Both the position numbers and the translations under genes were made by a program. Below, in pieces: positions 47,551 through 56,902 of a DNA stretch of 64,000 nt. Every line of letters starts with the position of its first letter. Position 1 is the first letter of the stretch. The DNA comes from Corythucha ciliata (taxonomy: Eukaryota; Arthropoda; Insecta; Hemiptera; Tingidae), in assembly GCA_038030265.1 (NCBI GenBank), contig CM075943.1, positions 12,152,001 through 12,216,000 on the forward strand, read 5' to 3'. The notes under the pieces were generated by a model. It made no database searches, was not told the origin of the DNA, and saw only the letters and a list, made by a program, of their open reading frames with translations.

Positions 47551-50528
47551 TGGTCTTTATTTTTGCGGAATTACAAGCTTCCTTCCTGCCTTTATTTTGA
47601 CGCGATATCAATTTTCTGTTTGTTGTTGTTTTTTGTGGATTCACAACCCTTGGAAAGACCTGGGAGGATCCTCAACGTTCTTTCCTCGTAGAATTATACG
47701 CTAAAGTCTAGCTATCACGGCATATTGCCGAGAGTTCCGAGTTGAAACTAAATTTCAAGCTCGTCCACACAAACCTCACCATTTTGACTTCATTTTCCTC
47801 TTATCACTTTACGAAACCAACCCTAATTCCCAGTAGAAATGTGATTCAACACTTCGCCTGCTCTCCTTTTCCACCCCCTCTCCTCACCCATCCATCGACC
47901 ACAAGCCCGAAGCCCTTAATAAAGGCGTGGAAGCAATAAAGGCCAGGAAACTCGCCTACCCCTATTGTTGCATACCTACCTACTCATTTTACTGCTATGG
48001 GATTTAAGTCGCATTCGACTATTATTGATTGTTTCGCTCCCCGCCGTTATATCGATTTTTTTTTTTTTGTCGAGGACTTAACTACAGCAAAAATTCAGTG
48101 TTCTCTATTTTGCTATCATTTTACATTCATGGGGCACCGTTTTACTAATCAATTTCATATTCATAACACTCGAGGTTTTTATTACTTTCAAAGTTAAAAG
48201 GTTTCTTTTACCTCTTCACTCTTTCCATCTTTTTTTTTTCACTTATTGAATCTCACTCATACGGCTTATGTCTTGCCGTATTGATCGAGAAAAAAGAGAA
48301 AGAAAAAAGGGATACATATCGGGTTATGCTGATCAGTATCTTCACCCCTAACCTCCCCCACTACTTGTCAATATCTTTTCTGCCTGCAAAAGGATCTCAA
48401 GCCTCTCATTTTAGGCTCTTTTTTTTTTGCTCTCTCGAGAATCCTTGAAAATGTATAGGAAAACGAGTCTCCACACCCCCGCCACTGCTGTTATTCCGCC
48501 TTTATGTGAAATTCAAGTTTTTCTTTTAGAAAACAGCGAGTGTAAACAGGAAATAAGATCATTATACCATTATCACTAACTGTTTCAACCTATTTACGAG
48601 TCCGGAGAGAAGGAGAGAGAAAAATATGAGATTTTGCATTAAAGTTAGTGGTGATGGGAGGAGGGATTCGAATAAACTATGAAAGAGAGATTGGAAGGGA
48701 GCCAAAATGAACGTCATAATTTTGGAGTTTTTTTCCCCCCTGTTTACTTCATTTTTAAAAAGGCGAAGCTGGCTGCGGTTTCAATTAAACTTTTTTTTTC
48801 TGGGATACTCCAGCGTCTGGAATAAAAATTCCTGAGAAGTCTTAAGCCCACAAAGAGCGGCGGATATTCTTAATTAAAAAGAGAGGAAATTCGCTATCGA
48901 GCGGTTTCAAGTTTCCTTCGACGTGGTGGGATGGGAAAAGGCAGGTAATCAAATTTGTGGCACGTCTTAAGCTCCACTCCCTGCGCCGGCAGACTTCATC
49001 CCACCTTATTCTGTCACTCTCTCTCTATTTGAATCCCCTACACCTTCCGTCACATCTCCTTCAACTGAATCGTCGCAACTTCGTATTCCTTCTCACTTCT
49101 AACCACCCATTTCTCTGGCTGGTGGCATTGGGAGTTATAGAAGAGAGGTGCGGGGGAGGGGGGTAGCGAGAACGAGAGAAATTCCCATCGCATTCCACAA
49201 CCAGGGAGAGCCTCTTGCATTATACTCCCTGAGAGACTGGATAGAATTCAAATGGTGGTGGCACATTACTTCCCATTCTCCCCGAGTATACTCCTCCCCC
49301 CGCCACTATCTTAATTACCCTTTCCCTTTTCACCCTCTCACTCGCCACTCTTTCCGCCACCCTCACAGCAGCCTTTTTCGAAGCTCGAGGAAAAGGAGCC
49401 CCAGCGACTTGGCTTACGATGCGATGCATGACTGGAATACGATTAGAAGAATAGCACCGTTCGCATTTAAATTTTCGCTTTCCACGTCGCCGACGACTTT
49501 GCCTTTTCAACAAGTTACATTCAGTTTGGTAGGCACCGAGGTACAAAAAATAGAAAAAGTGCGTGTGCGAGAAGGTTGGAGGGGTGTAATTCTCTAATTA
49601 TGCTGCAAGACTTCGAATAAAAGTGTAGTATACTCCCTCCATTACGGCTTAAAAAAAAAAAATTAGTGGAAACTAAAAACATGGAAGTGAAAAAAAGGGT
49701 GTTGAAGGGGGGAGAGGCTTCACGTGCCTTTGAAATGGAATTTCAGATTTTCTCCTCCTATTCCAAGAAATACTCTTTTGTACGTGTGCCTCGTTTTCTT
49801 TCTCGTTTTTGGCCCTATTCATGATTGAGAACACAATTGAGGGGGAAAAAGAAACGTCCTCCAATCTTTTTAATCTTGACATTGTGTAATATTAAGTGAA
49901 ATACGTGAATGTTCAACAGATAAGAAAGAATTAAAGATTTTCTTCGTCCAAGAAAGACATTGCGAAGTTTATTATTACAGTCGGTGTCGTTCCACCAGCG
50001 ATCATCCCGTTGAAGCGGGTCACTAGTCGCTTCCTAAATCAACACTTTATGGTCATATCCTCGCGCTTTGTCGTCCTGGATTTACTAAAGGATTCTACTC
50101 AGTGCCTTGATTTCTCTGTAGAACACTGCCTATTCAAGTGGGCAGCGGAAAACCCTCATCAGGCCCTCTCGTCGACCCACCCTCTCACACACGAGACCGG
50201 ATTTTTCTCCTGTGCTCGTTGGCCAGCCTACCCACCCATCACTCCGTCCAGGGGCCCTGTCCAGAGTTTTCGTGGAGAAAAAAGGCCGCAAATACGGCTG
50301 CAATATGGTGGGATAATGTTATTCGGGGATTATTCGGCCCCCTTAGAGCCCGCTTGTGAAACTGTTCCCGAACGCTCGGAACCCCCCCCCCCCACCCATG
50401 CTCATGTAAAGCAATTTCGTGGCAATCAAACCTACAAAAGAACAATTGCGCAATGTTTTGCGTTTCAAAAAGCAATCCGCAAGGCTTTGGCTCGCACAAA
50501 AAAGTCAAGTCACGGGTTTTGCTGCTTG
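47551..50528. other. Unclassified DNA, no recognised gene
   Basis: AT-rich with many T runs. It holds long open frames, including 49148-49597 (149 codons) and 50010-50552 (180 codons, running into the adjacent MITE), but none has a recognisable domain or consistent splice structure. The 50400-50520 part resembles a decayed repeat also seen at 51060-51200 (CAGGTTTTGCTGCATCAAAA and relatives). Confidence 0.4.
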
Positions 50529-50668
50529 AAAAATAGTATATTATGCACCTAGCCGCGAAAGTGTGTCTTTGCCGGGCCGAGAGGAGTTGTACGGCCGAGG
50601 CGAAGGCGAGGCCGGACGCCTCGAGGACTGGCAAAGCACTTTCGCGGCTAGGTCAATATACTATTTTT
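50529..50668. mobile_element. MITE with GC-rich core, related to the insert in the copia integrase
   Basis: The left end AAATAGTATATTATGCACCT is followed by AGCCGCGAAAGTG. The right end is its inverse (CACTTTCGCGGCTAGG, then AATATACTATTT). The arms extend inward to CTTTGCCGG/CTGGCAAAG. The core is strikingly GC-rich for this region. The left arm resembles the foldback at 55605-55722, so both belong to one family. Confidence 0.75.
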
Positions 50669-51485
50669 TTTTGTGAATGAAGTGAAAACTAAGGTGTAGA
50701 AAAAACCAAATCATTTTATTACCAAAATTAGAGACTAATAATTAATGGTCTTTTGGGGTCTGAATGTAGAAGGTTGGGTTATGACGTAGCCCAGGACCCT
50801 CTCGGCAGTTGTCTCCCGATTTTCACAGATGTTTAAAAACTCCTTTGGATGATTTTGTTTTTTACCTTTTTGTCAGTATGAAAGTGCAGTTCGGAGAATC
50901 ACTGCTCGGAACGCTCCTGACGGACTCTTTCCAAAACTACTTTCTCGGGCTAGCCGTAGAAACGACCGTTTTATCGCTCGTTTTCGAGCGATAAAAACAT
51001 GTTTTCGCTTCATGAAGAAAAAAAAAACAAATTACGCACGCTGCCAACCCATTCAGAGGGCATTTTACATGAATTTGGCGCAGTGTGTATAAATTTCGCG
51101 AGGCTTACTCATCCTCATAAAAAGTCAATTTTACAGGTTTTGCTGCATCAAAAAAGAGATTTCGCAGTTTTGGCCCGTTCAAAAAACAATTTTTGTTCTT
51201 AGGGGGCAAGTCATCTCACGGATTTAGTCCATCAAGACCAAAATCCCGTGGTTGTATATCACGATTTGCGGAAAATTGATTTTCCGTGAATTTCGACCCA
51301 GGCACGGAATCCCAACCCTCTTTGGGCCTCAAAAATCAAGTTGAGAATGGTTACTATAATTTCAACGCTATTTTTCTGATTATTTGCGCTCCCAAAAAGC
51401 TTTGAAAATGGTAATTTGGCCTCTTTGATTGGTGGTTGTTTGTTTTTGGGTCGATTTTCTTGACTCTTGAGACATTCGGAGGAGC
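50669..51485. other. Unclassified DNA with a perfect hairpin
   Basis: No gene recognised. A perfect 12-bp hairpin lies at 50969-50980 and 50985-50996 (TTTTATCGCTCG, loop TTTT, CGAGCGATAAAA). The rest resembles decayed short-period repeat. Confidence 0.4.
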
Positions 51486-52109
51486 CTATCACGTGCGCCG
51501 TCCTAAAATGGAAAGTTAACGGCCAAAACTAGCAAAAAACGGTTAACCACGACTAGAATGATTGGAAGAAGAGACTTTGTGGATTTTCGATTAAACAATC
51601 CGGCCAAAATATAGAAAAAAACGCTAAAATGACCAAAAATCGTTAATTCGCGGCTATAAAACGGGGGGAAATCGGAAATTCGCAGCGAAAATTGGGAAAA
51701 AAAACTCGCATTGATGGCTCGCTAGGACGCTAAAATTAGGTGAAACGCTAATTCACAGCTGAAATCTAGATAAATGGCTGTTCATGGGGTTAAATTCAGA
51801 ACATTTTTGCTATTTCACAAGAAATAAATTGAGTAAATGACTAGTCACGGTTTCCGGAGACACCTTCGTGGCTAAGATCAGCAAATGTAGCGCTAATTTA
51901 AAGGTAAAATCGCTCATTAGCGGCTCAAATAAGAAAAAAACACAAATTCATAGCTATAGTAAAATCGCGAATTCACGGCTGAAATGGAGATAAATTGCTA
52001 ATTCATGGCTAATGGAGACAAATCTGCTAGTTCACCAATGCAATTGAAAAGAAGTGACGGAGTGTGGAAAAAAAACGCTGATTCGCACCACCTGAAGGCA
52101 ACTTCATGG
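51486..52109 (-). repeat. Family I array, minus orientation
   Basis: Units such as CGTTAATTCGCGGCTATAAA and GCTAATTCACAGCTGAAATC on the plus strand. It ends in the hAT-like lead-in at 52110-52210. Confidence 0.8.
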
Positions 52110-52330
52110 AGGGGTTGGTGAAAGATTCGCCCGAGGGGCGATAATATCCAAGTGGGCCTGCACTGCAATGAGCTACCACAGGGCACATTTTTTGTGCAAA
52201 TGGAAAACTTATGTTGTCGTTATTGAGCAGGCCCAGAGCGTCACTTGTCCTTTTGGCAAGATCAAAGTGCTGTGCTCGATTGAGGGGGGGAGGGGGCACG
52301 ACCAAAAAAGGTTGGCCGGCCCTGCAGTAA
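52110..52330 (-). mobile_element. Nested hAT-like termini
   Basis: On the minus strand the block at about 52110-52210 matches the lead-in of the 13.8-kb family I array (GGCGAATCTTTCACC and AGCTCATTGCAGTGC relatives). A second end-like sequence, GGTTGGCCGGCCCTG, ends at 52327. Both face the same way, so one insertion inside another is possible. No target duplications were resolved. Confidence 0.35.
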
Positions 52331-52439
52331 AGCTTCAACCATTAGCCGAGGCCGAGGCTCAGGGGGCTTAAGCCTCCTCCTTCAGTTCAGTTGATAAGGT
52401 GGAGACGGTCGTCGTGTGATTGAGTTAATTATTCTTTTA

Positions 52440-53480
52440 AGGGCGCGAATAGCCTCTTATTTGGCGATTTTTTTTTTTCGGCGCAGTAAGTCACACTAGA
52501 CACGTCACGAATCACGTCAGTTAAGCCACCTAGATGGCGCAAAATGCAGTATAGCCATTTCAATAGCGTTGGCGGCTCGATATTTGGTGATTTTGAAGCA
52601 TGAATGGTAAGTTTTACCATTTCCCGGGCACGAATGGTCCGTTTAGCAATTTTCAAGGCGTGATTAGTCAATTAAGCCGTTTTTCAGTACAAGTTCAAGC
52701 GTGCATCGTAAGTTTAACCATTTGCAGACCGCGTTAGAGTAAGTTTTTCCAATTTTTGAGCGTGAATAGCCGCAGTTTGGCAATTTATGCGGTGCAAACT
52801 GTCAGTATGGTGATTTTTATTGAGCGTAAATCGTCAGCTTGATATATCCGTTTTTTTATTCTAGAGTACGAATTATGTTCAACTATTATCATGGCCCGAA
52901 TCATTAATTTAACCATTTTGCGGACGCAAACAGTCAGTTTCGCTATTGCATGGCATGGTGCAAATAGTCCATTAGTTTATCATTTCCAAGGTGTAAATTG
53001 TCAGGTCATTTATATAAGTAGTGAATATTAACCAGAACGATATTTTTAGGGTAAGAATCATCAGTTTTGCCATTTTAAAATTCAAATGGTCAGTTTTGCC
53101 GTTTTTCAAGTGGGGTTTAGAATTTCTACAAAATGGATTGCGTGTTTAACCATTCTATACTGACGAATGGCCAATTCTGGGCGTGAATTCGGGGCTCGGA
53201 AAGTCAGTTTTGCCATTTTTAAGAGTGTGAATCGCCAGTCACTTTGGCCAATTCCAAGGCAAGAATCGCCAGTTTTGATCTTTTCAGGGAGTAAATGCGT
53301 CACGCCAAAGGCGCTAATATGGTCAGTTTGGCCATTTTTTGAATGCGAATGGTTGATTTTTCACTTTTCAGGGCAGGAATCATCTGTTTAGGCATTTTCA
53401 GGGAGCTAATAGTCAGTCCGTTTTTGGAATGGAGTCAGTATTGGCCATGTAGTAATCGTCAGTTTGCCACTTTGGGGCAC
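52440..53480 (+). repeat. Family II array, plus orientation
   Basis: About 30-bp units with core ATTTTCAGGGCGCGAATAGT. Its left part shares GTTAAGCCACCTAGATGGCG and AAGGTGGAGACGG with relatives near 22210 and 22398, so this is a dispersed copy of the same composite block. Its last 330 bp belong to the recent duplication 53152-53698/62723-63259. Confidence 0.8.
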
Positions 53481-53698
53481 GATTACAATCAGTTTAGCTA
53501 AGTTAGAAATAAACTCCGGGGTACAAACAAAATTGACGACGAAATGTTAATAACGCGAATCATAACAATCTCTTGCCCAGCAAATATAAACATTTCTAAT
53601 GGTGATTGTAGCTAAGGGATATGATATTTGGTGGCGTTTCAGAGAAGCGAAGGTGACTAAATTTTCTATAGGTGCCGCAGATCACTGTCCTTCACCTA
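53152..53698 (+). repeat. Recent duplication, segment A copy 1
   Basis: About 98-99% identical to 62723-63259, with only a handful of substitutions and single-base indels. It holds the end of the family II array plus unclassified sequence, and ends at CACCTA, the intact TA target of the CACTGAG element. Segment B follows directly at 53699. Confidence 0.9.
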
Positions 53699-53905
53699 CG
53701 TCACGAGCAGTCCCAACTGCCATTGCGCTGGACCCAGTACATTATTAATTGTTATTGGGTTGTGATTTTTTCAAAATTAACTTGTTCTGCTGCTCTAGGG
53801 TGAGCAATCGGGAGCAAAGGACTGCTGGTGACGTCAGTCTCCACCCCTCCTGTCCGATTGGCAGGGGGAAATCTGCGGCACCTATAGTAAAGTTTAGTCA
53901 CCTTG
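53649..53905. repeat. Imperfect inverted repeat spanning the A/B boundary
   Basis: AAGGTGACTAAATTTTCTAT at 53649 is inverted at about 53886-53905 (CTATAGTAAAGTTTAGTCAC, then CTT). Further inverted similarity includes GTGCCGCAGAT and the CGTCAC/AGCAGTCC words. In copy 2 the left arm (63218-63259) and right arm (about 59133-59213) are separated by rearrangement. Confidence 0.65.
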
Positions 53906-54037
53906 AGAGAAGCATTGAGTCCGGTACTCCATGTGATTTGTTGTTGTAGTTTGGCAACAAACCACAAAAGGTTATCTACAATGAGGAAGTTCCATATCAA
54001 AAATGTTGGTCACTGACACTTTTTTAAGGCTAAAAAA

Positions 54038-54203
54038 TCCGACGATGACGAGGAGGCCTCGATATTGTACCTTTGGCATCGCCGAATCAAGAAAACAAGA
54101 CTGTTATGCGGGCACGTGGTACACCCGTACAGAAACTTTCACTACCGCCTATGAGTTGGGGCAAGAAGACTCAAAAACGTTCTCGACCATTTTGCTGAAC
54201 CCG
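54038..54203 (+). pseudogene. PIF/Harbinger-like transposase N-terminal fragment
   Basis: Reading from 54038 gives an acidic start (S-D-D-D-E-E), then a basic stretch and V-H-P-Y-R. After a one-base frame change it continues with a segment containing Y-E-L-G-Q-E-D and K-T-F-S-T-I-L-L. This order (acidic patch, basic patch, HP-R, then EL--ED---F---L) is what I know from the region upstream of the catalytic core in Harbinger-type transposases. No DDE catalytic core follows, and THAP-like sequence comes next instead. A frame break and a stop inside mark it as dead. The same fragment is in copy 2. The family assignment rests on pattern only and could be wrong. Confidence 0.4.
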
Positions 54204-54279
54204 TGCCGTTCTCTGTGCACTAAAACAAAAATGGTGAGCTGGCGAGTACCAATAAAGAAATGCTAAGGCGCTCGTTGGG

Positions 54280-54543
54280 ATGTCTCTCAATGGCGAATCC
54301 AAAGAAAACTGCTGTGTCTTCGCTTGCCCTTCGCGTCGTAACCGAGACACAACATTATCATGTCGCTGTTTCTCAAAAATTGAGGGTTCAACGGTGTCAG
54401 TTATCAATTACCCCAGTGCTATAAGAATGTCGACCGCCGAAAGGCTTGGGAGCTTGCTTGACGTTTGAGTATAAATGTATCAGACAGAAACCATGTTCGT
54501 CTGTTCTCGTCACTTTTGGCCAACTGACTACTTTTTTCCAGGA
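54280..54543 (+). pseudogene. THAP-type zinc-finger fragment, frameshifted
   Basis: Opens with an ATG and N-C-C-V-F-A-C-P-S-R-R, matching the start of THAP domains (Cys-x2-4-Cys followed by basic residues). In another frame further on it has R-R-K-A-W and, in copy 2, V-C-S-R-H-F with a following D-Y. These are the conserved Trp and the Cys-x2-His that complete the C2CH zinc site. Copy 1 has an extra TTCG near 54495 that also shifts the frame. THAP domains bind DNA and occur in transposases and host regulators. Here the domain is broken by frameshifts and stops and cannot be expressed whole. Its position between transposon fragments suggests a DNA-transposon origin. Confidence 0.6.
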
Positions 54544-54654
54544 ACATTACGGACGTTGGCCACGAAAAAACACTTTAAAAAAACACAAAAATTGTTATCA
54601 TTTAACATATGTGTTTCATTATCACACTAGCGCCGCTAATGATAGCTACAATCG

Positions 54655-54950
54655 CCAATAGTGCTTGGGAATCGGCATCGACAAGAGAAAAAAACGGTAA
54701 ACAATTTGATTTCTCGTCTTATTCGCGAAGAAAAACGTTTTCAGGAAGACACTGTAAGAGAAACAAGTGTAGCTTTTAAGACCAAGTGTAAAATGCTTCC
54801 GATGCAAAGGTAATCATTTTGTGAAAGACTGTACAGTACCTTTCGAGAAAAATGTAAAAAGTGTAAATAAGCAGTGCGGTATATGCAAAAAAAACAAATC
54901 ATGAAGAAAAATACTATTTTTTTTCGAAATAAAAACAAAAGTTCGGTCAA
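54655..54950 (+). pseudogene. Ty1/copia gag C-terminal remnant with two zinc knuckles
   Basis: The sequence encodes a copia-type gag tail followed by a nucleocapsid knuckle at 54794-54832 (C-F-R-C-K-G-N-H-F-V-K-D-C). This has three rather than the usual four residues between the second Cys and the His. A second Cys pair (C-G-I-C) starts at 54875. In copy 1 an eighth A in the following A run shifts the frame before the second His. The N-terminal gag is missing and the Harbinger/THAP fragments stand in its place. Nucleocapsid knuckles bind the element's RNA in the particle; this copy cannot make an intact one. Confidence 0.7.
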
Positions 54951-55011
54951 AGGTTAAACAACAAGATCGAATTATGCACTAGTAACGCCGGCACAAACTA
55001 TTAATTCTACT

Positions 55012-55296
55012 ATGAACTCCAAGTGGATTCTCGACTCCGGTTCGAGTGCTCACATGACCAATAACGCATCCTTCTTAAGAAATAAAATAAGAATCGATAA
55101 AGCGATAGGCACAGCCAAGAAGAAGGAGACTTTGAAATCAGACTTTATGGGAGATGTGCAAACAAAGCAAAGTCTCATAAAAAATGTGATGTACGTGGGC
55201 GAATCAACTACAAACCTCCTAAGCGTCAATCGCATAACGGAAGGAGGAGGGCAAATATTCTTTCAAGAAGATGATATCTCATTTCTTTTGAAGTAA
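55012..55296 (+). pseudogene. Ty1/copia protease domain, truncated
   Basis: An open stretch begins M-N-S-K and contains W-I-L-D-S-G-S-S-A-H-M, the classical copia aspartic protease motif with the catalytic Asp in D-S-G. It is followed by a segment ending N-L-L-S-V-N-R-I-T-E, the usual region after the protease in copia polyproteins. The protease cleaves the gag-pol polyprotein during particle maturation. A single C present in copy 2 (near 60516) is missing here, so the frame ends early at about 55296. Copy 2 stays open 31 codons longer. The active-site motif is intact, but upstream and downstream frames are broken. Confidence 0.85.
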
Positions 55297-55374
55297 AAGT
55301 CGTACTTCGGGGAAAAAAGGACGACTCAGGTCTATATGCTTTCAACATGCAGATAAAAATTAAGAGGACTAAGA

Positions 55375-55604
55375 GAATCTGGCAAAAAAAACTCGCTCAT
55401 TTAAGTTTCCAAAATATTAAGAAATTGGAAAAATGGCAGACGGTCTAACAATATAAACGGAGATCAACAAGAAAACGTCTGCGAAATATGTCAAAAATCG
55501 AAACAAACGCGGAAATCATTTGAAAGCAATCGAAATAGAGCAACAAGACCTCTCGAAATTCTTCACACAGACATTAGAACTGTGGAGCAAAAAACATGGG
55601 ACGG
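55375..55604 (+). pseudogene. Ty1/copia integrase N-terminus with zinc-binding domain and first catalytic Asp
   Basis: This holds the pre-integrase/zinc domain: K-K-L-A-H-L-S-F, then in a different frame V-C-E-I-C-Q-K-S-K-Q, the Cys-x2-Cys of the HHCC zinc finger, and L-E-I-L-H-T-D at about 55561, whose Asp (55570-55572) is the first catalytic residue. The first zinc His is Gln here (W-Q-K-K-L) but His in copy 2 (W-H-K-K-L). At least one frame break lies between the two zinc halves. The domain stops at 55604, where a 0.5-kb non-coding insert begins. Confidence 0.8.
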
Positions 55605-56087
55605 TAATAGTATATTGTACACCTAGGCATGAAAGGCGTACTTTTCCGGGCCGAGAAAAGAAGTGGACCATTTTTCGAGGCCCAGAAAACGCCTTTCTGC
55701 CGAGGCGTACACATTATTTTTTATCCTACGAAAGAAGGGGGAAAAATTAATAAATTAGTATTGAGTTTAAAACTGGAAGGTGGAATAAAAAGAAAACGTT
55801 TGCTCATCTGTACTTGAAAAAATACAAAATAAAAGTGCATCTAGACAAACGACAACGCTTCAGTGAGTGGTAAAGTCGGTCGGTGTGGAGGAGTGTGGAG
55901 AGGTGTGTTGCGTGGCAACGAGAAAACCCCCTGCAAGAATAGGAAACGAAATGCGATAGATATCCGAAGCGCATCTTGGTGACAAATTTTGGCAAAATTT
56001 TTCATGCCTAGACATGAAAATCGTATTTTCATGACAGTTGCGAGTCATGAAAGCACGCGTTTTCACATCGAGTAGGATAAAAAAAAA
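55605..56087. mobile_element. Nested non-coding insert in the integrase
   Basis: Two parts. 55605-55722 is a foldback whose arms (TATTGTACACCTAGGCATGA, and inverse GCCGAGGCGTACACATTA) meet near 55660 and whose end AATAGTATATT links it to the MITE at 50529. The rest (about 55716-56087) is bordered by TTTTTTATCCTAC and GTAGGATAAAAAA in inverse. Integrase coding resumes directly after. Copy 2 has the same insert, so it predates the duplication. There it holds one further insertion. Confidence 0.65.
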
Positions 56088-56413
56088 TATTTTCTGACTG
56101 GATTATTTCACTCATTTTACACATGTCTATCTGCTCGAATATAAAAGTCAAACATTCGACGCTCTTCAAGAATACGTCGAGCAAGCTGAAGCAAAATGGA
56201 ACTCAAGAGTCTCAAAAATTCGATGTGACAACGGAGGAGAGTTTTCGTCAACAGAAGTTAAAAACTGGTGTGAAACAAAGGGCATAAAATTGTACTATAC
56301 AATACCGTATACTCCGGAGTTAAATGGAAGGGCCAAAAGACTCAGCAGGCCGGAGGGGGGGGAGACTCAACGAATCAACGAATCAACGAAGAAAAAAAGT
56401 CATTGGACAAATG
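56088..56413 (+). pseudogene. Ty1/copia integrase core, second half, catalytic Glu replaced
   Basis: Continues the integrase core after the insert. The motif R-C-D-N-G-G-E-F carries the second catalytic Asp at 56227-56229. The conserved T-P-E-L-N-G-R-A-K-R-L follows, where the usual catalytic Glu is Lys (codon 56335-56337), so this D,D,E site is dead. Five bases present in copy 2 near 61578 are missing at about 56095, shifting the frame at its start. After the core come purine-rich sequence and the junction to segment C at 56414. No reverse transcriptase follows in this copy. Confidence 0.85.
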
Positions 56414-56902
56414 TATGCGGCTCGTGCCGAGTGCCCGGTGGTTCAAAGAAGAGTAGGTGTAAGGATAAAATCCCCCCCCCCTCCCGAGCTAGTCAATAGA
56501 ACTGGATCAGGGGGGGGGTGAGTTTATCCCCTACCACTCCATCTTACAGTGAAAGGTCCCAGATCCACCCTTGTTTTTGTCTTTTTCGTTTGTTCATCTT
56601 TATCAATTCTGGTTACTTATTGTAATTACTCTCTCTATTAACTCGGAAATTCATATTTATACATAATCGTGTTCAAAGCAGAAGCCCATTCTCACTAGAC
56701 CGCCTGGCCTTGGCTTGGAAAGAATGATGGGCACAAAAAAAAAAAAAAAACGGTTGGGGAATTGGGGAGTAGATGTGGATCACATTAGACAAAGATGGGC
56801 GGAGGGGCGCAGAACAGGAGGCCTCGAGCTGCTTGCGTAGCAGAAAAAAGAAAAGAAATAGCGCCCCGCAGCATGCTCAAGCTGACCAAGTCCCAACCTT
56901 GA

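Larger units (their letters stand above)
53699..56413 (+). mobile_element. Composite dead element, copy 1 (segment B)
   Basis: A block shared with 59008-61880. In order it contains a non-coding leader, a PIF/Harbinger-like fragment, a THAP fragment, the copia gag C-terminus with zinc knuckles, protease, and integrase split by a 0.5-kb insert. Frameshifts and stops break every domain. Reverse transcriptase and RNase H are absent: the block stops at GGACAAATG, directly before the word TATGCGGCTCGTG at 56414. Confidence 0.8.

Noticed and set aside
49148..49597. 149-codon open frame, plus strand
   Set aside because: Ser/Pro/Arg/His-rich reading of a biased tract, overlapped by a 108-codon minus frame. 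No domain recognised.
50010..50552. Longest open frame in the window (180 codons, plus)
   Set aside because: No recognisable domain. It runs into the MITE at 50529, overlaps a 131-codon frame on the other strand, and its second half resembles a decayed repeat seen again at 51060-51200.
53749..53961. 5' LTR of the copia element (TGTTATTGG to GGCAACA)
   Set aside because: Plausible ends and position, but no second LTR is present in the window and the span overlaps the foldback at 53649-53905. Boundaries cannot be supported.
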